Positions 23,152 to 30,094 of a DNA stretch of 30,094 nucleotides are shown piece by piece (positions within the stretch are counted from its first letter, which is position 1; the number at the start of each line of letters is the position of its first letter). The notes beneath the pieces are model-generated. The model made no database searches, was not told where the DNA came from, and saw only the letters and a list, made by a program, of their open reading frames with translations. Position numbers and translations under genes: made by a program. This DNA is from Pelomicrobium sp036803785 (GTDB lineage: Bacteria > Pseudomonadota > Gammaproteobacteria > Burkholderiales > UBA6910): the NCBI RefSeq assembly GCF_036803785.1, contig NZ_DAIRTR010000023.1:1-30094 (forward strand), in the 5' to 3' direction.

Positions 23152-23622
23152 TTACCGTTTCGTGAGACGCAATTTCAATTCTCGCGCCAGCGCGAGCCGT
23201 CGCTCTTCCGAGAGATGGCGTCCCACCTCGACCAACCGCCCGTGGGAACGGAGCCATACTCGGGGCACCGCTAGGGCCGATCCCGGCTCCACCACCACCT
23301 GGACCCAATGGCGGTTGAATTGCATCTGCTGGCGGCTGCCGGCGCGCACGGTCTCCACCTTGACCATATCCCCTGCGATCACGATGGTTTCGCAGTCGCC
23401 CTCGTGGCGCGCCATCTCGCGGAAAGCAAGGAACAAGATCGCCAGCTCTAGCCCGGCAAAAGGTGCAATGGGCCACGCCCCCGCCGCGGCAAAGCCGCCG
23501 GCGATGCCCAGGATAAGAACAGCGATTGAGGAAAACACCCAGCGCCGCGCAGCGGGGGGGAGGGAGGCGTTCCGCTTGCAGACGACGGAATACTCCGCTT
23601 CGTTGGAAAGCACCAAGGCCAT
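23152..23622 (-). CDS. DUF2244 membrane protein
   Basis: A 156-aa protein with two adjacent helices (about 28–48 and 50–66), then FREMARHEGDCETIVIAG, a signature of DUF2244, and a cytoplasmic beta-rich domain rich in basic residues. DUF2244 genes are frequently placed directly upstream of coxB in alpha- and betaproteobacteria, as here (31 bp). It is separated from bioD by 149 bp, so it is the likely first gene of the cox operon. Function unknown; probably related to oxidase biogenesis. Confidence 0.88.
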   Translation of the reverse strand: MALVLSNEAEYSVVCKRNASLPPAARRWVFSSIAVLILGIAGGFAAAGAWPIAPFAGLELAILFLAFREMARHEGDCETIVIAGDMVKVETVRAGSRQQMQFNRHWVQVVVEPGSALAVPRVWLRSHGRLVEVGRHLSEERRLALARELKLRLTKR

Positions 23623-23684
23623 TCGCCAAGATCGACGCTGCGAGGCCAGCCTGAAAGAACCGCGCCTGCAGACCTATTTTCAAT

Positions 23685-23728
23685 TTTGGACAGTTTCCAA
23701 ACGTAGCACGGCTGCCACTGTCGTGGCA
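23685..23728. promoter_or_regulatory. two inverted repeats between bioD and the cox operon
   Basis: TTTGGA-CAGTT-TCCAAA at 23685–23701 (6-bp arms) and TGCCAC-TGTC-GTGGCA at 23713–23728 (6-bp arms). On the minus strand a possible promoter, TTGCCA-N18-TACGTT with an extended TGC before the −10, overlaps both repeats and would serve DUF2244–coxBA. They are operator-like; no protein is identified. Confidence 0.4.
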
Positions 23729-23771
23729 AGAAAACGCCCGGGTAGCAGCATCTGAACCGCGACCCGAACGG

Positions 23772-24467
23772 CTATTCTTCCCAGGGCGGCGGCAATCTCA
23801 AGTAGCGTGCCGCCGCCTGGAAGTGCGGCCGCGGAAGCGCCGGGACCACCCCAAGGCACGGCGCCCCCAGGCGCTCTTGCAGGGCTGCCACGTTGTCCTG
23901 AAACGCGGCCATGGCGGGGTCGAGGGTGTTGGCCACCCAGCCCGCCAGGTGCAAGCCCCGGCGCCGGATCGCCTCCTCCGTGAGGAGGGCATGGTTGAGG
24001 CAGCCGAGCCGCATGCCCACCACCAGGATCATGGGGAGTGCCAGCCGCACCGCTAGGTCGGCGCTGTCCCAATCCGAGGAAAGGGGTACCCGGAAGCCGC
24101 CCACCCCTTCGACGACGACCGCCTGCGCCTGCCGGGCCAAGTGTTGGAAAGCTTCCAGGATGGGCTCGGGACGGATCGCCACCCCCTGCATTCGAGCGGC
24201 GAGATGGGGCGCAATCGGCAGGTCGAGGGGATAGGGATTGATCAGCGCCTGGGGAAAGAGGCGGCCGGCAGCGGCCGCCAGGGCTTCCACGTCGGTCCAA
24301 CGACCCTCTTCGCAGCCGGCAGCGATGGGCTTCATCCCTACCGCTTGCCATCCCTTCTCCCGCAGCCGGTGCACCAGGGCGCTCGCCACCAGGGTCTTGC
24401 CGACACCGGTGTCGGTGCCAGTGACGAAGAGACCGTGTGCCATGACCATGAAAGCGCCAGCGCTCAT
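23772..24467 (-). CDS. bioD: dethiobiotin synthetase
   Basis: ATP-dependent carboxylation and ring closure of 7,8-diaminopelargonic acid to dethiobiotin. The product is 231 aa. The P-loop GTDTGVGKT is at about 17–25, the substrate Lys is in GMKPIAAGC, and the second Mg/ATP motif is VEGVGGFRVPL. ATG 24467 overlaps the bioC stop as ATGA, which favours it. The later ATGs at 24449 and 24443 would give a more standard N-terminus (M-AHGLFVTGTD). It is last of the bio cluster. Confidence 0.97.
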   Translation of the reverse strand: MSAGAFMVMAHGLFVTGTDTGVGKTLVASALVHRLREKGWQAVGMKPIAAGCEEGRWTDVEALAAAAGRLFPQALINPYPLDLPIAPHLAARMQGVAIRPEPILEAFQHLARQAQAVVVEGVGGFRVPLSSDWDSADLAVRLALPMILVVGMRLGCLNHALLTEEAIRRRGLHLAGWVANTLDPAMAAFQDNVAALQERLGAPCLGVVPALPRPHFQAAARYLRLPPPWEE

Positions 24468-25360
24468 GTAGGCCTTGGGGGACGGATCTCGATCACCGGC
24501 CGCCCGCCTGGGGACAGCCGCGGCGCCTGCTGCCAGGCATGGCCATATACCACCTCGAAGGTGGCTGGCAGCCGCCCCTCGCGCCGCAGGGCCTCGTAGC
24601 GCGCCTGGGCTTCACGCCACTGGTTCTTGCCCATGAGCCCGCGGCGCCTGCCCTCCGTGGCGTTATGGGCACCGATTGCCTTGAGGTCCCGCAGGATCTG
24701 ACCAAACTCGGCGTAGGTGGCGGTGATGAGCTCCATGTCCATCACCGGGTCGGTGAAGCCCGTCCGCACCAGGGCATCGCCCAGGTCGTGCATGTCGATG
24801 AAGCGGCTCACGTGGACGTAACCGTCCACGCCGGCGAAGGCCTGCCGCAGCTCCTTGAGCGTGTCGGGGCCGAAGGTGGTGAACATGAAAAGCCCCCCCG
24901 GCCGCAACACCCGTCGCACCTCGGCAAACACCCGGCCAGGGTCATCGCACCACTGCAGGGTCAGGTTGGACCAGACCAGGTCCACGCTGGCCCTCGCCAA
25001 GGGCAGGTGCTCCAGATCGCCGCACACTCGCTCGGGTAGGGGATCCCGCCCGGGCAGAAATCGCCGCCAGCCACCCTGTCGGGTCTCGATCTTTCTGAGC
25101 ATGGCGAGCGCCAGGTCCAGGGCCACCAGGCGCGCCTGGGGGTAACGGCGCTCGAGGCCGGCAAGCGCGTAGCCCGTGCCGCAACCCGCGTCCAGCACCG
25201 TGCGCGGCTGCAGCTTGATGTAATCCAGACGCTCTAGCAGACGCCCGGCCACTTCCCGCTGCAGCAGCGCCGCCGCTTCGTAGCTGTCGGCCGCCCGCTC
25301 GAAGGCGCGGCGCACTGCCCGCTTATCGATGCGATAGGGGGAATCGCCCGGGCTCGTCAT
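24464..25360 (-). CDS. bioC: malonyl-ACP O-methyltransferase BioC
   Basis: Methylates malonyl-ACP so that fatty-acid synthesis can build the pimeloyl chain of biotin. It has 298 aa with the SAM motif LDAGCGTGYAL at about 56–66. The motif LVWSNLTLQWCDD (residues about 125–137) and VLRPGGLFMFTTFGPDTLKEL are typical of BioC. The start is ATG 25360 (MTSPGDSPYRIDKRAVRRAF), inside the end of bioH with a 38-nt overlap. The longer open frame upstream is spurious. Confidence 0.96.
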   Translation of the reverse strand: MTSPGDSPYRIDKRAVRRAFERAADSYEAAALLQREVAGRLLERLDYIKLQPRTVLDAGCGTGYALAGLERRYPQARLVALDLALAMLRKIETRQGGWRRFLPGRDPLPERVCGDLEHLPLARASVDLVWSNLTLQWCDDPGRVFAEVRRVLRPGGLFMFTTFGPDTLKELRQAFAGVDGYVHVSRFIDMHDLGDALVRTGFTDPVMDMELITATYAEFGQILRDLKAIGAHNATEGRRRGLMGKNQWREAQARYEALRREGRLPATFEVVYGHAWQQAPRLSPGGRPVIEIRPPRPT

Positions 25361-26132
25361 GAATCCACTCCACGAAACGTTCGAAGAGGCGAGCGCACAC
25401 CTGCTGCTCGGCGAGGAAAGGGGCGTGCCCGCCCCCAGGCACCAGGGCGAGCCGGGCCCCGGGCAGCCGGGAAGCAAGCCAGGCGCCGGCTTGCGCAGGA
25501 ACGATTTCGTCCGGCTCCCCATGGATCACTTGAACCGGACAGTTCACCCGGGCAACCAGGCAACGCAAATCGTTGTCCTGGAGAAACTGTAGCCCCGCCG
25601 CCAAGGCTTCGACCGCCGGCCGGGAACTCGCCCCCCGGACGGCGCGCAGCCTCTCCAGCAGGGCGCGGGGGCGCGCCGCCCCGCGGGCCACGAGCACCAG
25701 GAACCGCTCCAGGGTGGCGCCGGGATCGCGGGCGAGCTCGGCTTGGAAGCGCTCCAGCACGGCGGCCGCGATCCCCAGGGGCCAGCCATCGCCCGCGACG
25801 AAGCGGGGGGTCGCGCTCACTAGCACCAGGCCGCACACCCGCTCGGGATAGGCCGCCGCCAAGGCCAGAGCGAGCTGAGCGCCCAGGGACCAGCCGCCCA
25901 CGATCGCACCCCTAGGAACCACTTCTGCGAGCGCTGCCACCCACGCTGACCAGCCTCCAGGCACGGGGGGGCTTTTTCCATGGCCTGGCAGGTCCACCCG
26001 GTGCACCCGGGCCCGCCGCCCCAGGCGAGCCGCCAGCGTCTCCCAGACACCCCCATGCAGACCCCAGCCATGGAGTAGCACCAGATCAGGCCCCCGGCCT
26101 TGGCGCGTGACATGCAGCCGCCCTTTCATCAT
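25323..26132 (-). CDS. bioH: pimeloyl-[ACP] methyl ester carboxylesterase BioH
   Basis: Alpha/beta hydrolase that cuts the methyl ester from pimeloyl-ACP methyl ester, ending pimelate synthesis. It has 269 aa. The oxyanion-hole region is LLHGWGLHG, nucleophile Ser82 is in GWSLGA, and Asp208 (GEPDEIVP) and His236 (GGGHAPF) complete the triad. ATG 26132 shares one base with the bioF stop (TGATG). It extends 38 nt into bioC. Being inside the bio operon supports BioH rather than a general esterase. Confidence 0.96.
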   Translation of the reverse strand: MMKGRLHVTRQGRGPDLVLLHGWGLHGGVWETLAARLGRRARVHRVDLPGHGKSPPVPGGWSAWVAALAEVVPRGAIVGGWSLGAQLALALAAAYPERVCGLVLVSATPRFVAGDGWPLGIAAAVLERFQAELARDPGATLERFLVLVARGAARPRALLERLRAVRGASSRPAVEALAAGLQFLQDNDLRCLVARVNCPVQVIHGEPDEIVPAQAGAWLASRLPGARLALVPGGGHAPFLAEQQVCARLFERFVEWIHDEPGRFPLSHR

Positions 26133-27349
26133 CAGGCAAGCTCCTCGGTGCCCAGTACGGCCAACTCCTGCCCTGTCTGGGCCAGGGCCTCGACCAGGCG
26201 CTCCACGTCCTCTTCCCGGTGGGCGGCAGACAGGGAAATCCGCAGCCGGGCAGTGCCCGGAGGCACGGTGGGAGGGCGAATCGCCGGCACTAGGATCCCC
26301 CGCCGGGCGAGAGCTCGACTTGCCGCCAGCGCAAGGGCATTGTCTCCTAACACCAGGGGCTGAATCGGCGTCTCGGAGGCCATTAGCCGCCAAGGGCCGG
26401 GCGGGAGCTCTCGGCGCAGCCGGGCGACATGGTCTCGAAGTCGGGCCCTGTCCTCGTCGCCCTCCGCGATCAAACGCAGGCTTTCGAGGAGAGCGCAGGC
26501 AAGAAGCGGCGGCAAGGCCGTGGTGTAGATGTAGGGGCGGGCCCGCTGGATTAGGGTTTGCACCACTGCGGGATCGCCCGCCACGAAGGCGCCAAACACT
26601 CCGGCCGCCTTGCCCAGCGTACCCACGTAGACGATGCGAGAGGAACGCAGGCCGAAATGGGAGAGCGTTCCCTGGCCTTTGGGGCCCAGCACGCCGAAGC
26701 CGTGGGCATCGTCCACCACCAGCCAAGCGTCGAATTCCTCGCACAAGGCCAGCAACTCCGGCAGCGGCGCCACGTCCCCGTCCATACTGAACACGGCGTC
26801 CGTCACCACCACCCGCGGCCCGCAGCGGGCGCCGGCGAGCCACTGGCGGAGAGTTTTCAAGTCTCCATGGGCGTAGCGCTTGAACCGAGCCCGGGAAAGA
26901 AGCGCCGCGTCGTTCAAGGACGCGTGGTTGAGCCGGTCAGCCAGCACGGTACCCCCGCGACCGGCGAGGGTCGTCACCACCGCCAGGTTAGCCATGTAGC
27001 CCGTGGAAAAGAGCAGCGCTGCGGGCAGCTCGACGAACTCGGCCAGGGCCTCTTCGAGGCGGTGATGGGCGTCGCTGTGACCGCTCACCAGATGGGAGGC
27101 CCCCGCCCCCACCCCATAACGCTCGATCCCTGCCCGGGCGGCGCGGGCAACACCAGGATGGTGGGCGAGCCCCAGGTAGTCGTTGCTGCAGAAAGCCAAG
27201 TACTCGACCCCGCCGATCAAGAGCCGCGGGCCCCGGGCGGCCTCCACCCGAAGCCGCCGACGCCTCAGCTGCCGCGCTTCCAGCGCCGCCAGCTCTCGCC
27301 CCAGCGCCGCAAGCTCGGAGAAAGGAACGACCTCCATGCCGCTCGTCAT
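26132..27349 (-). CDS. bioF: 8-amino-7-oxononanoate synthase
   Basis: PLP enzyme condensing pimeloyl-ACP (or -CoA) with alanine. The 405-aa protein contains FCSNDYLGLA near 53–62, the glycine-rich GAGASHLVSG, the cofactor-stacking and Asp segment VVDDAHGFGV (about 211–220), and the Schiff-base Lys247 in VGTLGKAAG. ATG 27349 is chosen; ATG 27337 (MEVVPF) is possible. It starts 24 bp after bioB and ends in a 1-nt overlap with bioH. Confidence 0.97.
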   Translation of the reverse strand: MTSGMEVVPFSELAALGRELAALEARQLRRRRLRVEAARGPRLLIGGVEYLAFCSNDYLGLAHHPGVARAARAGIERYGVGAGASHLVSGHSDAHHRLEEALAEFVELPAALLFSTGYMANLAVVTTLAGRGGTVLADRLNHASLNDAALLSRARFKRYAHGDLKTLRQWLAGARCGPRVVVTDAVFSMDGDVAPLPELLALCEEFDAWLVVDDAHGFGVLGPKGQGTLSHFGLRSSRIVYVGTLGKAAGVFGAFVAGDPAVVQTLIQRARPYIYTTALPPLLACALLESLRLIAEGDEDRARLRDHVARLRRELPPGPWRLMASETPIQPLVLGDNALALAASRALARRGILVPAIRPPTVPPGTARLRISLSAAHREEDVERLVEALAQTGQELAVLGTEELA

Positions 27350-27373
27350 GGGATGGGCGCTTTGCGGCGCCCG

Positions 27374-28351
27374 TCAGGAAAGGGCTTTAAGCCCCAGCTT
27401 CGCGAACAGGGCTTGGTCCCGCTCCACCTGAGGGTTGCCGGTGGTGAGCAACTTTTCGCCATAAAAAATGGAATTCGCCCCGGCCAAAAAGCATAGGGCC
27501 TGCACCGGCTCGGGCATGGCTTCGCGTCCGGCAGACAGGCGCACCCATGCCTTGGGCATGGTGATGCGGGCGCAAGCGATGGTGCGCACGAACTCGAAGG
27601 GATCCAACGTCTCGGTGCCGTACAGGGGCGTGCCCTCCACCTGCACCAGGGCGTTGATAGGCACGCTCTCGGGATAAGGATCTAAGTTAGCGAGCTGGGC
27701 GATCATGCCCGCCCGATGCCGCCGGCTCTCTCCCATCCCCACGATGCCGCCGCAGCAAACGCGAATGCCGGCCGAGCGCACCCGGGCCAGGGTCTCCAGC
27801 CGCTCGGCCTGGGTGCGGGTGGTGATGATGCGGCCGTAGAATTCCGGGTCCGTATCTAAGTTGTGGTTGTAATAATCCAGCCCCGCCGCCCGCAGCCGCT
27901 CCGCCTGGCCCTCCTTCAGCATGCCTAGGGTGACACAGGTTTCCAGGCCGAGGGCCTTCACGGCGCTCACCATTTCCGCCACCCGTTCCAAGTCCCGGTC
28001 TTTTGGGCCGCGCCAGGCAGCCCCCATGCAAAACCGGGTCGCCCCCTTGGCCTTCGCGGCTCGAGCTGCGGCCACCACGTCGGGCAGGGACATGAGATTC
28101 TCCGCCACGACACCAGTGGAATAGCGCACCGACTGGGGACAATAAGCGCAGTCCTCGGGACAGCCGCCGGTCTTGATGGAAAGGAGCGTGGAGAGCTGCA
28201 CCCGGTTCGGATCGAAATTCTGTCGATGGACTCGCTGCGCTTCGAACAGCAAGTCGTTGAAGGGTCGCTCGAAGAGGGCAGCCACCGCTTCGACCGACCA
28301 GGCGCAACGCTCCGGCACCGCAGCAGGGCAAACCGTCATGGGCTGGGACAT
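27374..28351 (-). CDS. bioB: biotin synthase
   Basis: Radical-SAM enzyme inserting sulfur into dethiobiotin. The product is 325 aa. The [4Fe-4S] motif is CPEDCAYC (Cys64, 68, 71). The remaining cluster region includes RFCMGAAW, LETCVTLGML and the VCCGGIVGMGE signature, with YNHNLDT between them. The start is ATG 28351 (MSQPMTVCP); ATG 28339 is an alternative. The open frame to 29077 is only the complement of comF. It is first gene of bioB–F–H–C–D, with a recognisable promoter upstream. Confidence 0.98.
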   Translation of the reverse strand: MSQPMTVCPAAVPERCAWSVEAVAALFERPFNDLLFEAQRVHRQNFDPNRVQLSTLLSIKTGGCPEDCAYCPQSVRYSTGVVAENLMSLPDVVAAARAAKAKGATRFCMGAAWRGPKDRDLERVAEMVSAVKALGLETCVTLGMLKEGQAERLRAAGLDYYNHNLDTDPEFYGRIITTRTQAERLETLARVRSAGIRVCCGGIVGMGESRRHRAGMIAQLANLDPYPESVPINALVQVEGTPLYGTETLDPFEFVRTIACARITMPKAWVRLSAGREAMPEPVQALCFLAGANSIFYGEKLLTTGNPQVERDQALFAKLGLKALS

Positions 28352-28399
28352 GGCCAACCGTTTTGGGACAAGAAAGGAGAAAGCCTTTAAATTTTTCGC

Positions 28400-28428
28400 A
28401 GTATCGGTTCTCCCAAGGGGGCTGTCAA
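28400..28428 (-). promoter_or_regulatory. sigma-70-type promoter of the bio operon
   Basis: Minus strand: TTGACA (28428–28423, perfect −35), 17-bp spacer, GATACT (28405–28400, 4/6). The start point would be near 28393, about 40 nt upstream of bioB. The leader contains a short inverted repeat AAAGG-N6-CCTTT (28373–28388). I do not see a clear BirA-type operator. Confidence 0.7.
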
Positions 28429-28445
28429 TTTTTGCCAATCGATTT

Positions 28446-29150
28446 TTGAACAGCCTGGCCCGGGCTTTGCGCCGCGCCGCGAGCGAGGCCTGCCTTCTTT
28501 GCGGCAGCGCGACCCGAGAGGGAAACCCCTGCCCGGCCTGCCGAGGGACCTTGCCCCTGCTGCCTCCCGCCCGCTGCCCGGTCTGTGGGGTCTCCACGCC
28601 CTTGGCGTGCGTCTGCGGCGAGTGCCTGCGGCGTCCACCGGCCTTCGACGTCGCAACAGCCCCCTTGGAATACCGCTTCCCGGTGGACGCCATGATCCGC
28701 CGCTTCAAGTACCAGGGGGACCTGGCCACAGGCCGGGCGCTGGGTCGGCTGCTCTCCGAGCACGTGGCTCCCTTGCCCCGCCCTGATCTCGTGATTCCCA
28801 TGCCCCTGCACCCCACCCGGCTCAAGGTCCGGGGATTCAACCAGGCGGCAGAGCTCGCCCGGGAAATTGCCCGCAGAACCCGAGTCCCGGTGGTCATGGA
28901 CCTGTGCGCCCGCCATCGGGACACGGCCGAGCAGGCGCAGCTTTCCAGCAGGGAGCGGCGTAGGAACGTGCGGGGGGCATTCACCTGTGTCCGGGACCTG
29001 GGCGGAGCGGACGTGGCAGTGGTGGACGACGTGCTCACGACCGGGGCCACGTTGAACGAGCTCGCCCGGGTGCTCAAGCGCCGGGGCGCCGCCCGGGTAC
29101 GGGGCTGGGTGGTGGCCCGGGCGCTGCCCGAGTGGGCCGCCAGGGTCTAA
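28446..29150 (+). CDS. ComF-family phosphoribosyltransferase-like protein
   Basis: A 234-aa protein of the ComF/GntX group, tied to DNA uptake in some bacteria; its enzyme activity is unproven. An N-terminal zinc-finger-like region has Cys pairs CLLC, CPAC, CPVC and CVCGEC (about residues 16–60). The phosphoribosyltransferase loop VAVVDDVLTTGAT is near 195–207. Typical ComF features are IRRFKYQGD and VIPMPLHPTRLKVRGFNQAAELAR. The start is uncertain. TTG 28446 gives the usual length and a typical opening. In-frame ATGs at 28338 and 28350 give about 270 or 266 aa but overlap the bioB start and its promoter. Its stop overlaps the convergent TPR gene. Confidence 0.9.
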   Translation: MNSLARALRRAASEACLLCGSATREGNPCPACRGTLPLLPPARCPVCGVSTPLACVCGECLRRPPAFDVATAPLEYRFPVDAMIRRFKYQGDLATGRALGRLLSEHVAPLPRPDLVIPMPLHPTRLKVRGFNQAAELAREIARRTRVPVVMDLCARHRDTAEQAQLSSRERRRNVRGAFTCVRDLGGADVAVVDDVLTTGATLNELARVLKRRGAARVRGWVVARALPEWAARV

Positions 29151-30094
29151 TTCGACGACCATTCGCCGAGCCGCTCCTCCACGAAGGCGGCAAGCTCGGC
29201 GCTCAGCTGGCGGCTTGCCCGGGCCTGTTCGAAGGCGGCGCGGGCCTCCGCGGAACGGCCATCTGCCTGAAGGGCGAGGCCCATGCCCAGCAGCCACACC
29301 CCCGTGCCGGGGGCAAGCTGCAAGGCGCGGCTATAGCGCTCCACGGCTTCCCGGTGCCTGCCCGCCCGGTGCAAGAGGGCCGCAAAGAAGGCTTCGAATT
29401 GCGCCGAGTCTCCGGCATGGGGTGCGACGGCCGCCAAGGTGTCCAGGGCGGTAGCGCTGGCCCCCCGCTCCACCTGGATGCGGGCCAGAGCGGTGGCGAA
29501 GCCGATCTGGCGCGGATTGAGGGCGAGCCCCTCGGCGAGGGTCTTTTCCGCTTCGGCAAGCCGGTTGTCTGCCAACAGCAGCGCCACCAGGCTCTGGCGG
29601 GCCGTCTCGTGGCGGGAATTGAGCTCCAGGGCGGCCCTGAAAGCGTCCATCGCTTCCCTGTCCCGGTGCCGCTGCAACGCGGCAAGCCCACGGCGAAACG
29701 CGTTCTCCGCCTGTTCCTCGGGCGTGAGGGGCCGGGGCTTCTTATCGATCGACAGGGGAGTTGGGAGAGGGGGCTCGGCACCGGTCCTTTCGGGCCCAGG
29801 AGCCGAAGAGCTGGACCCGTCCCCCGAAGCGGCGGTGCTGCCCGCCGAGGGGGCGACGGCAGCCAGCCCCGGAGTGCGGGGCGCTGCCTTGGCATCCTCG
29901 CGGGAGACTCCCGGCGCGGATGCCTTCCCCGAGGGTACGGCGCCCCAACGAGCCTCTCCTCCCGCCCGCGAGGCAGGCGCACCTGCACCCTCCTCCGCGC
30001 CCGGCGCGGGGCTTGTCGCCAGCGCAGTGGGGAGCAGGGCCTCAGCAGGTCTTGCGGCAGCCTCGGCTATCGCTTCCTGCGCTTCCCCCTCGAG
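29147..30094 (-). CDS. MshN-like TPR protein, C-terminal part (cut by window edge)
   Basis: The frame is open from the right edge to the TAG at 29147 (315 codons), with the N-terminus missing. The visible part begins with about 130 residues of Ala/Pro/Gly/Ser-rich linker. It continues with LTPEEQAENAFRRGLAALQ and about four TPR-type repeats, ending in LSAELAAFVEERLGEW. The linker-plus-TPR layout and the end region resemble MshN of MSHA-type pilus clusters, which also have an N-terminal membrane helix. I infer that an MSHA pilus or type II secretion-like locus lies to the right. A generic TPR protein remains possible. The stop codon overlaps the comF stop. Confidence 0.8.
   Translation of the reverse strand, partial: LEGEAQEAIAEAAARPAEALLPTALATSPAPGAEEGAGAPASRAGGEARWGAVPSGKASAPGVSREDAKAAPRTPGLAAVAPSAGSTAASGDGSSSSAPGPERTGAEPPLPTPLSIDKKPRPLTPEEQAENAFRRGLAALQRHRDREAMDAFRAALELNSRHETARQSLVALLLADNRLAEAEKTLAEGLALNPRQIGFATALARIQVERGASATALDTLAAVAPHAGDSAQFEAFFAALLHRAGRHREAVERYSRALQLAPGTGVWLLGMGLALQADGRSAEARAAFEQARASRQLSAELAAFVEERLGEWSSN

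Noticed and set aside
28373..28388. AAAGG-N6-CCTTT in the bioB leader as a BirA operator
   Set aside because: Too short and unlike the known BirA half-site (TTGTAAACC); kept only as a possible operator of unknown type.
27374..29077. 567-codon frame extending bioB upstream
   Set aside because: The added residues are the complement of comF; BioB identity starts at the ATG near 28351, downstream of a good promoter.
1..30094. CRISPR array, tRNA or rRNA gene, insertion sequence or prophage
   Set aside because: Read for regular direct repeats, cloverleaf-like segments, transposase motifs and phage genes; none seen. Nearly all sequence is accounted for by housekeeping genes.

Overview
This is a GC-rich chromosomal segment (about 65% GC by eye) whose gene content and order point to a betaproteobacterium, probably an aerobic member with an aa3-type cytochrome oxidase. 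The pointers are rpoH–ftsX–ftsE–ftsY beside an M16 peptidase pair, rsmD–coaD–ferredoxin, the coxB–coxA–small assembly protein–ctaG–DUF2970–coxC order, DUF2909, SURF1, heme O synthase and Sco. The window is almost all housekeeping. I see no mobile element, CRISPR array, tRNA or rRNA.

Layout. (1) 1–2703, minus: a TPR lipoprotein, lolB and the 5' part of ispE. (2) 2909–7689, plus: a four-gene Gld-type ABC system (ATPase, permease, auxiliary protein, DUF4340 protein) followed directly by mutM. (3) 7804–11822, minus: two M16 peptidases (one catalytic, one not), rsmD, coaD and a 2[4Fe-4S] ferredoxin, packed with overlapping starts and stops. (4) 11919–15427, plus: ftsY–ftsE–ftsX, then rpoH with its own promoter region, a near-canonical CIRCE operator and a strong intrinsic terminator. 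(5) 15563–18423, minus: SURF1, a Sco-like thioredoxin-fold membrane protein, heme O synthase and Sco. (6) 18536–18733, plus: a lone DUF2909 membrane peptide. (7) 18845–23622, minus: the structural cox operon with its small accessory genes. (8) 23772–28351, minus: bioB–bioF–bioH–bioC–bioD from a good sigma-70-like promoter. (9) comF on plus, meeting tail-to-tail a partial MshN-like TPR protein that runs off the right edge.

How it fits together. The cox block holds the three oxidase subunits together with heme O synthesis (CyoE), CuA/CuB metallation (Sco, Cox11/CtaG), heme insertion (SURF1) and several small membrane proteins of unproven role. The bio block makes biotin from pimeloyl-ACP precursors (BioC, BioH, BioF, BioD, BioB), but bioA is not here. 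ftsY/ftsE/ftsX serve membrane targeting and division, and rpoH is apparently under HrcA control.

The least understood parts are the Gld-type ABC/DUF4340 operon, the small cox-linked proteins, two inverted repeats between the bio and cox blocks, and a low-GC patch inside coxA. No obviously unprecedented system was found. Many starts are non-ATG (TTG or GTG), often in 1–4 nt overlaps with the preceding stop.
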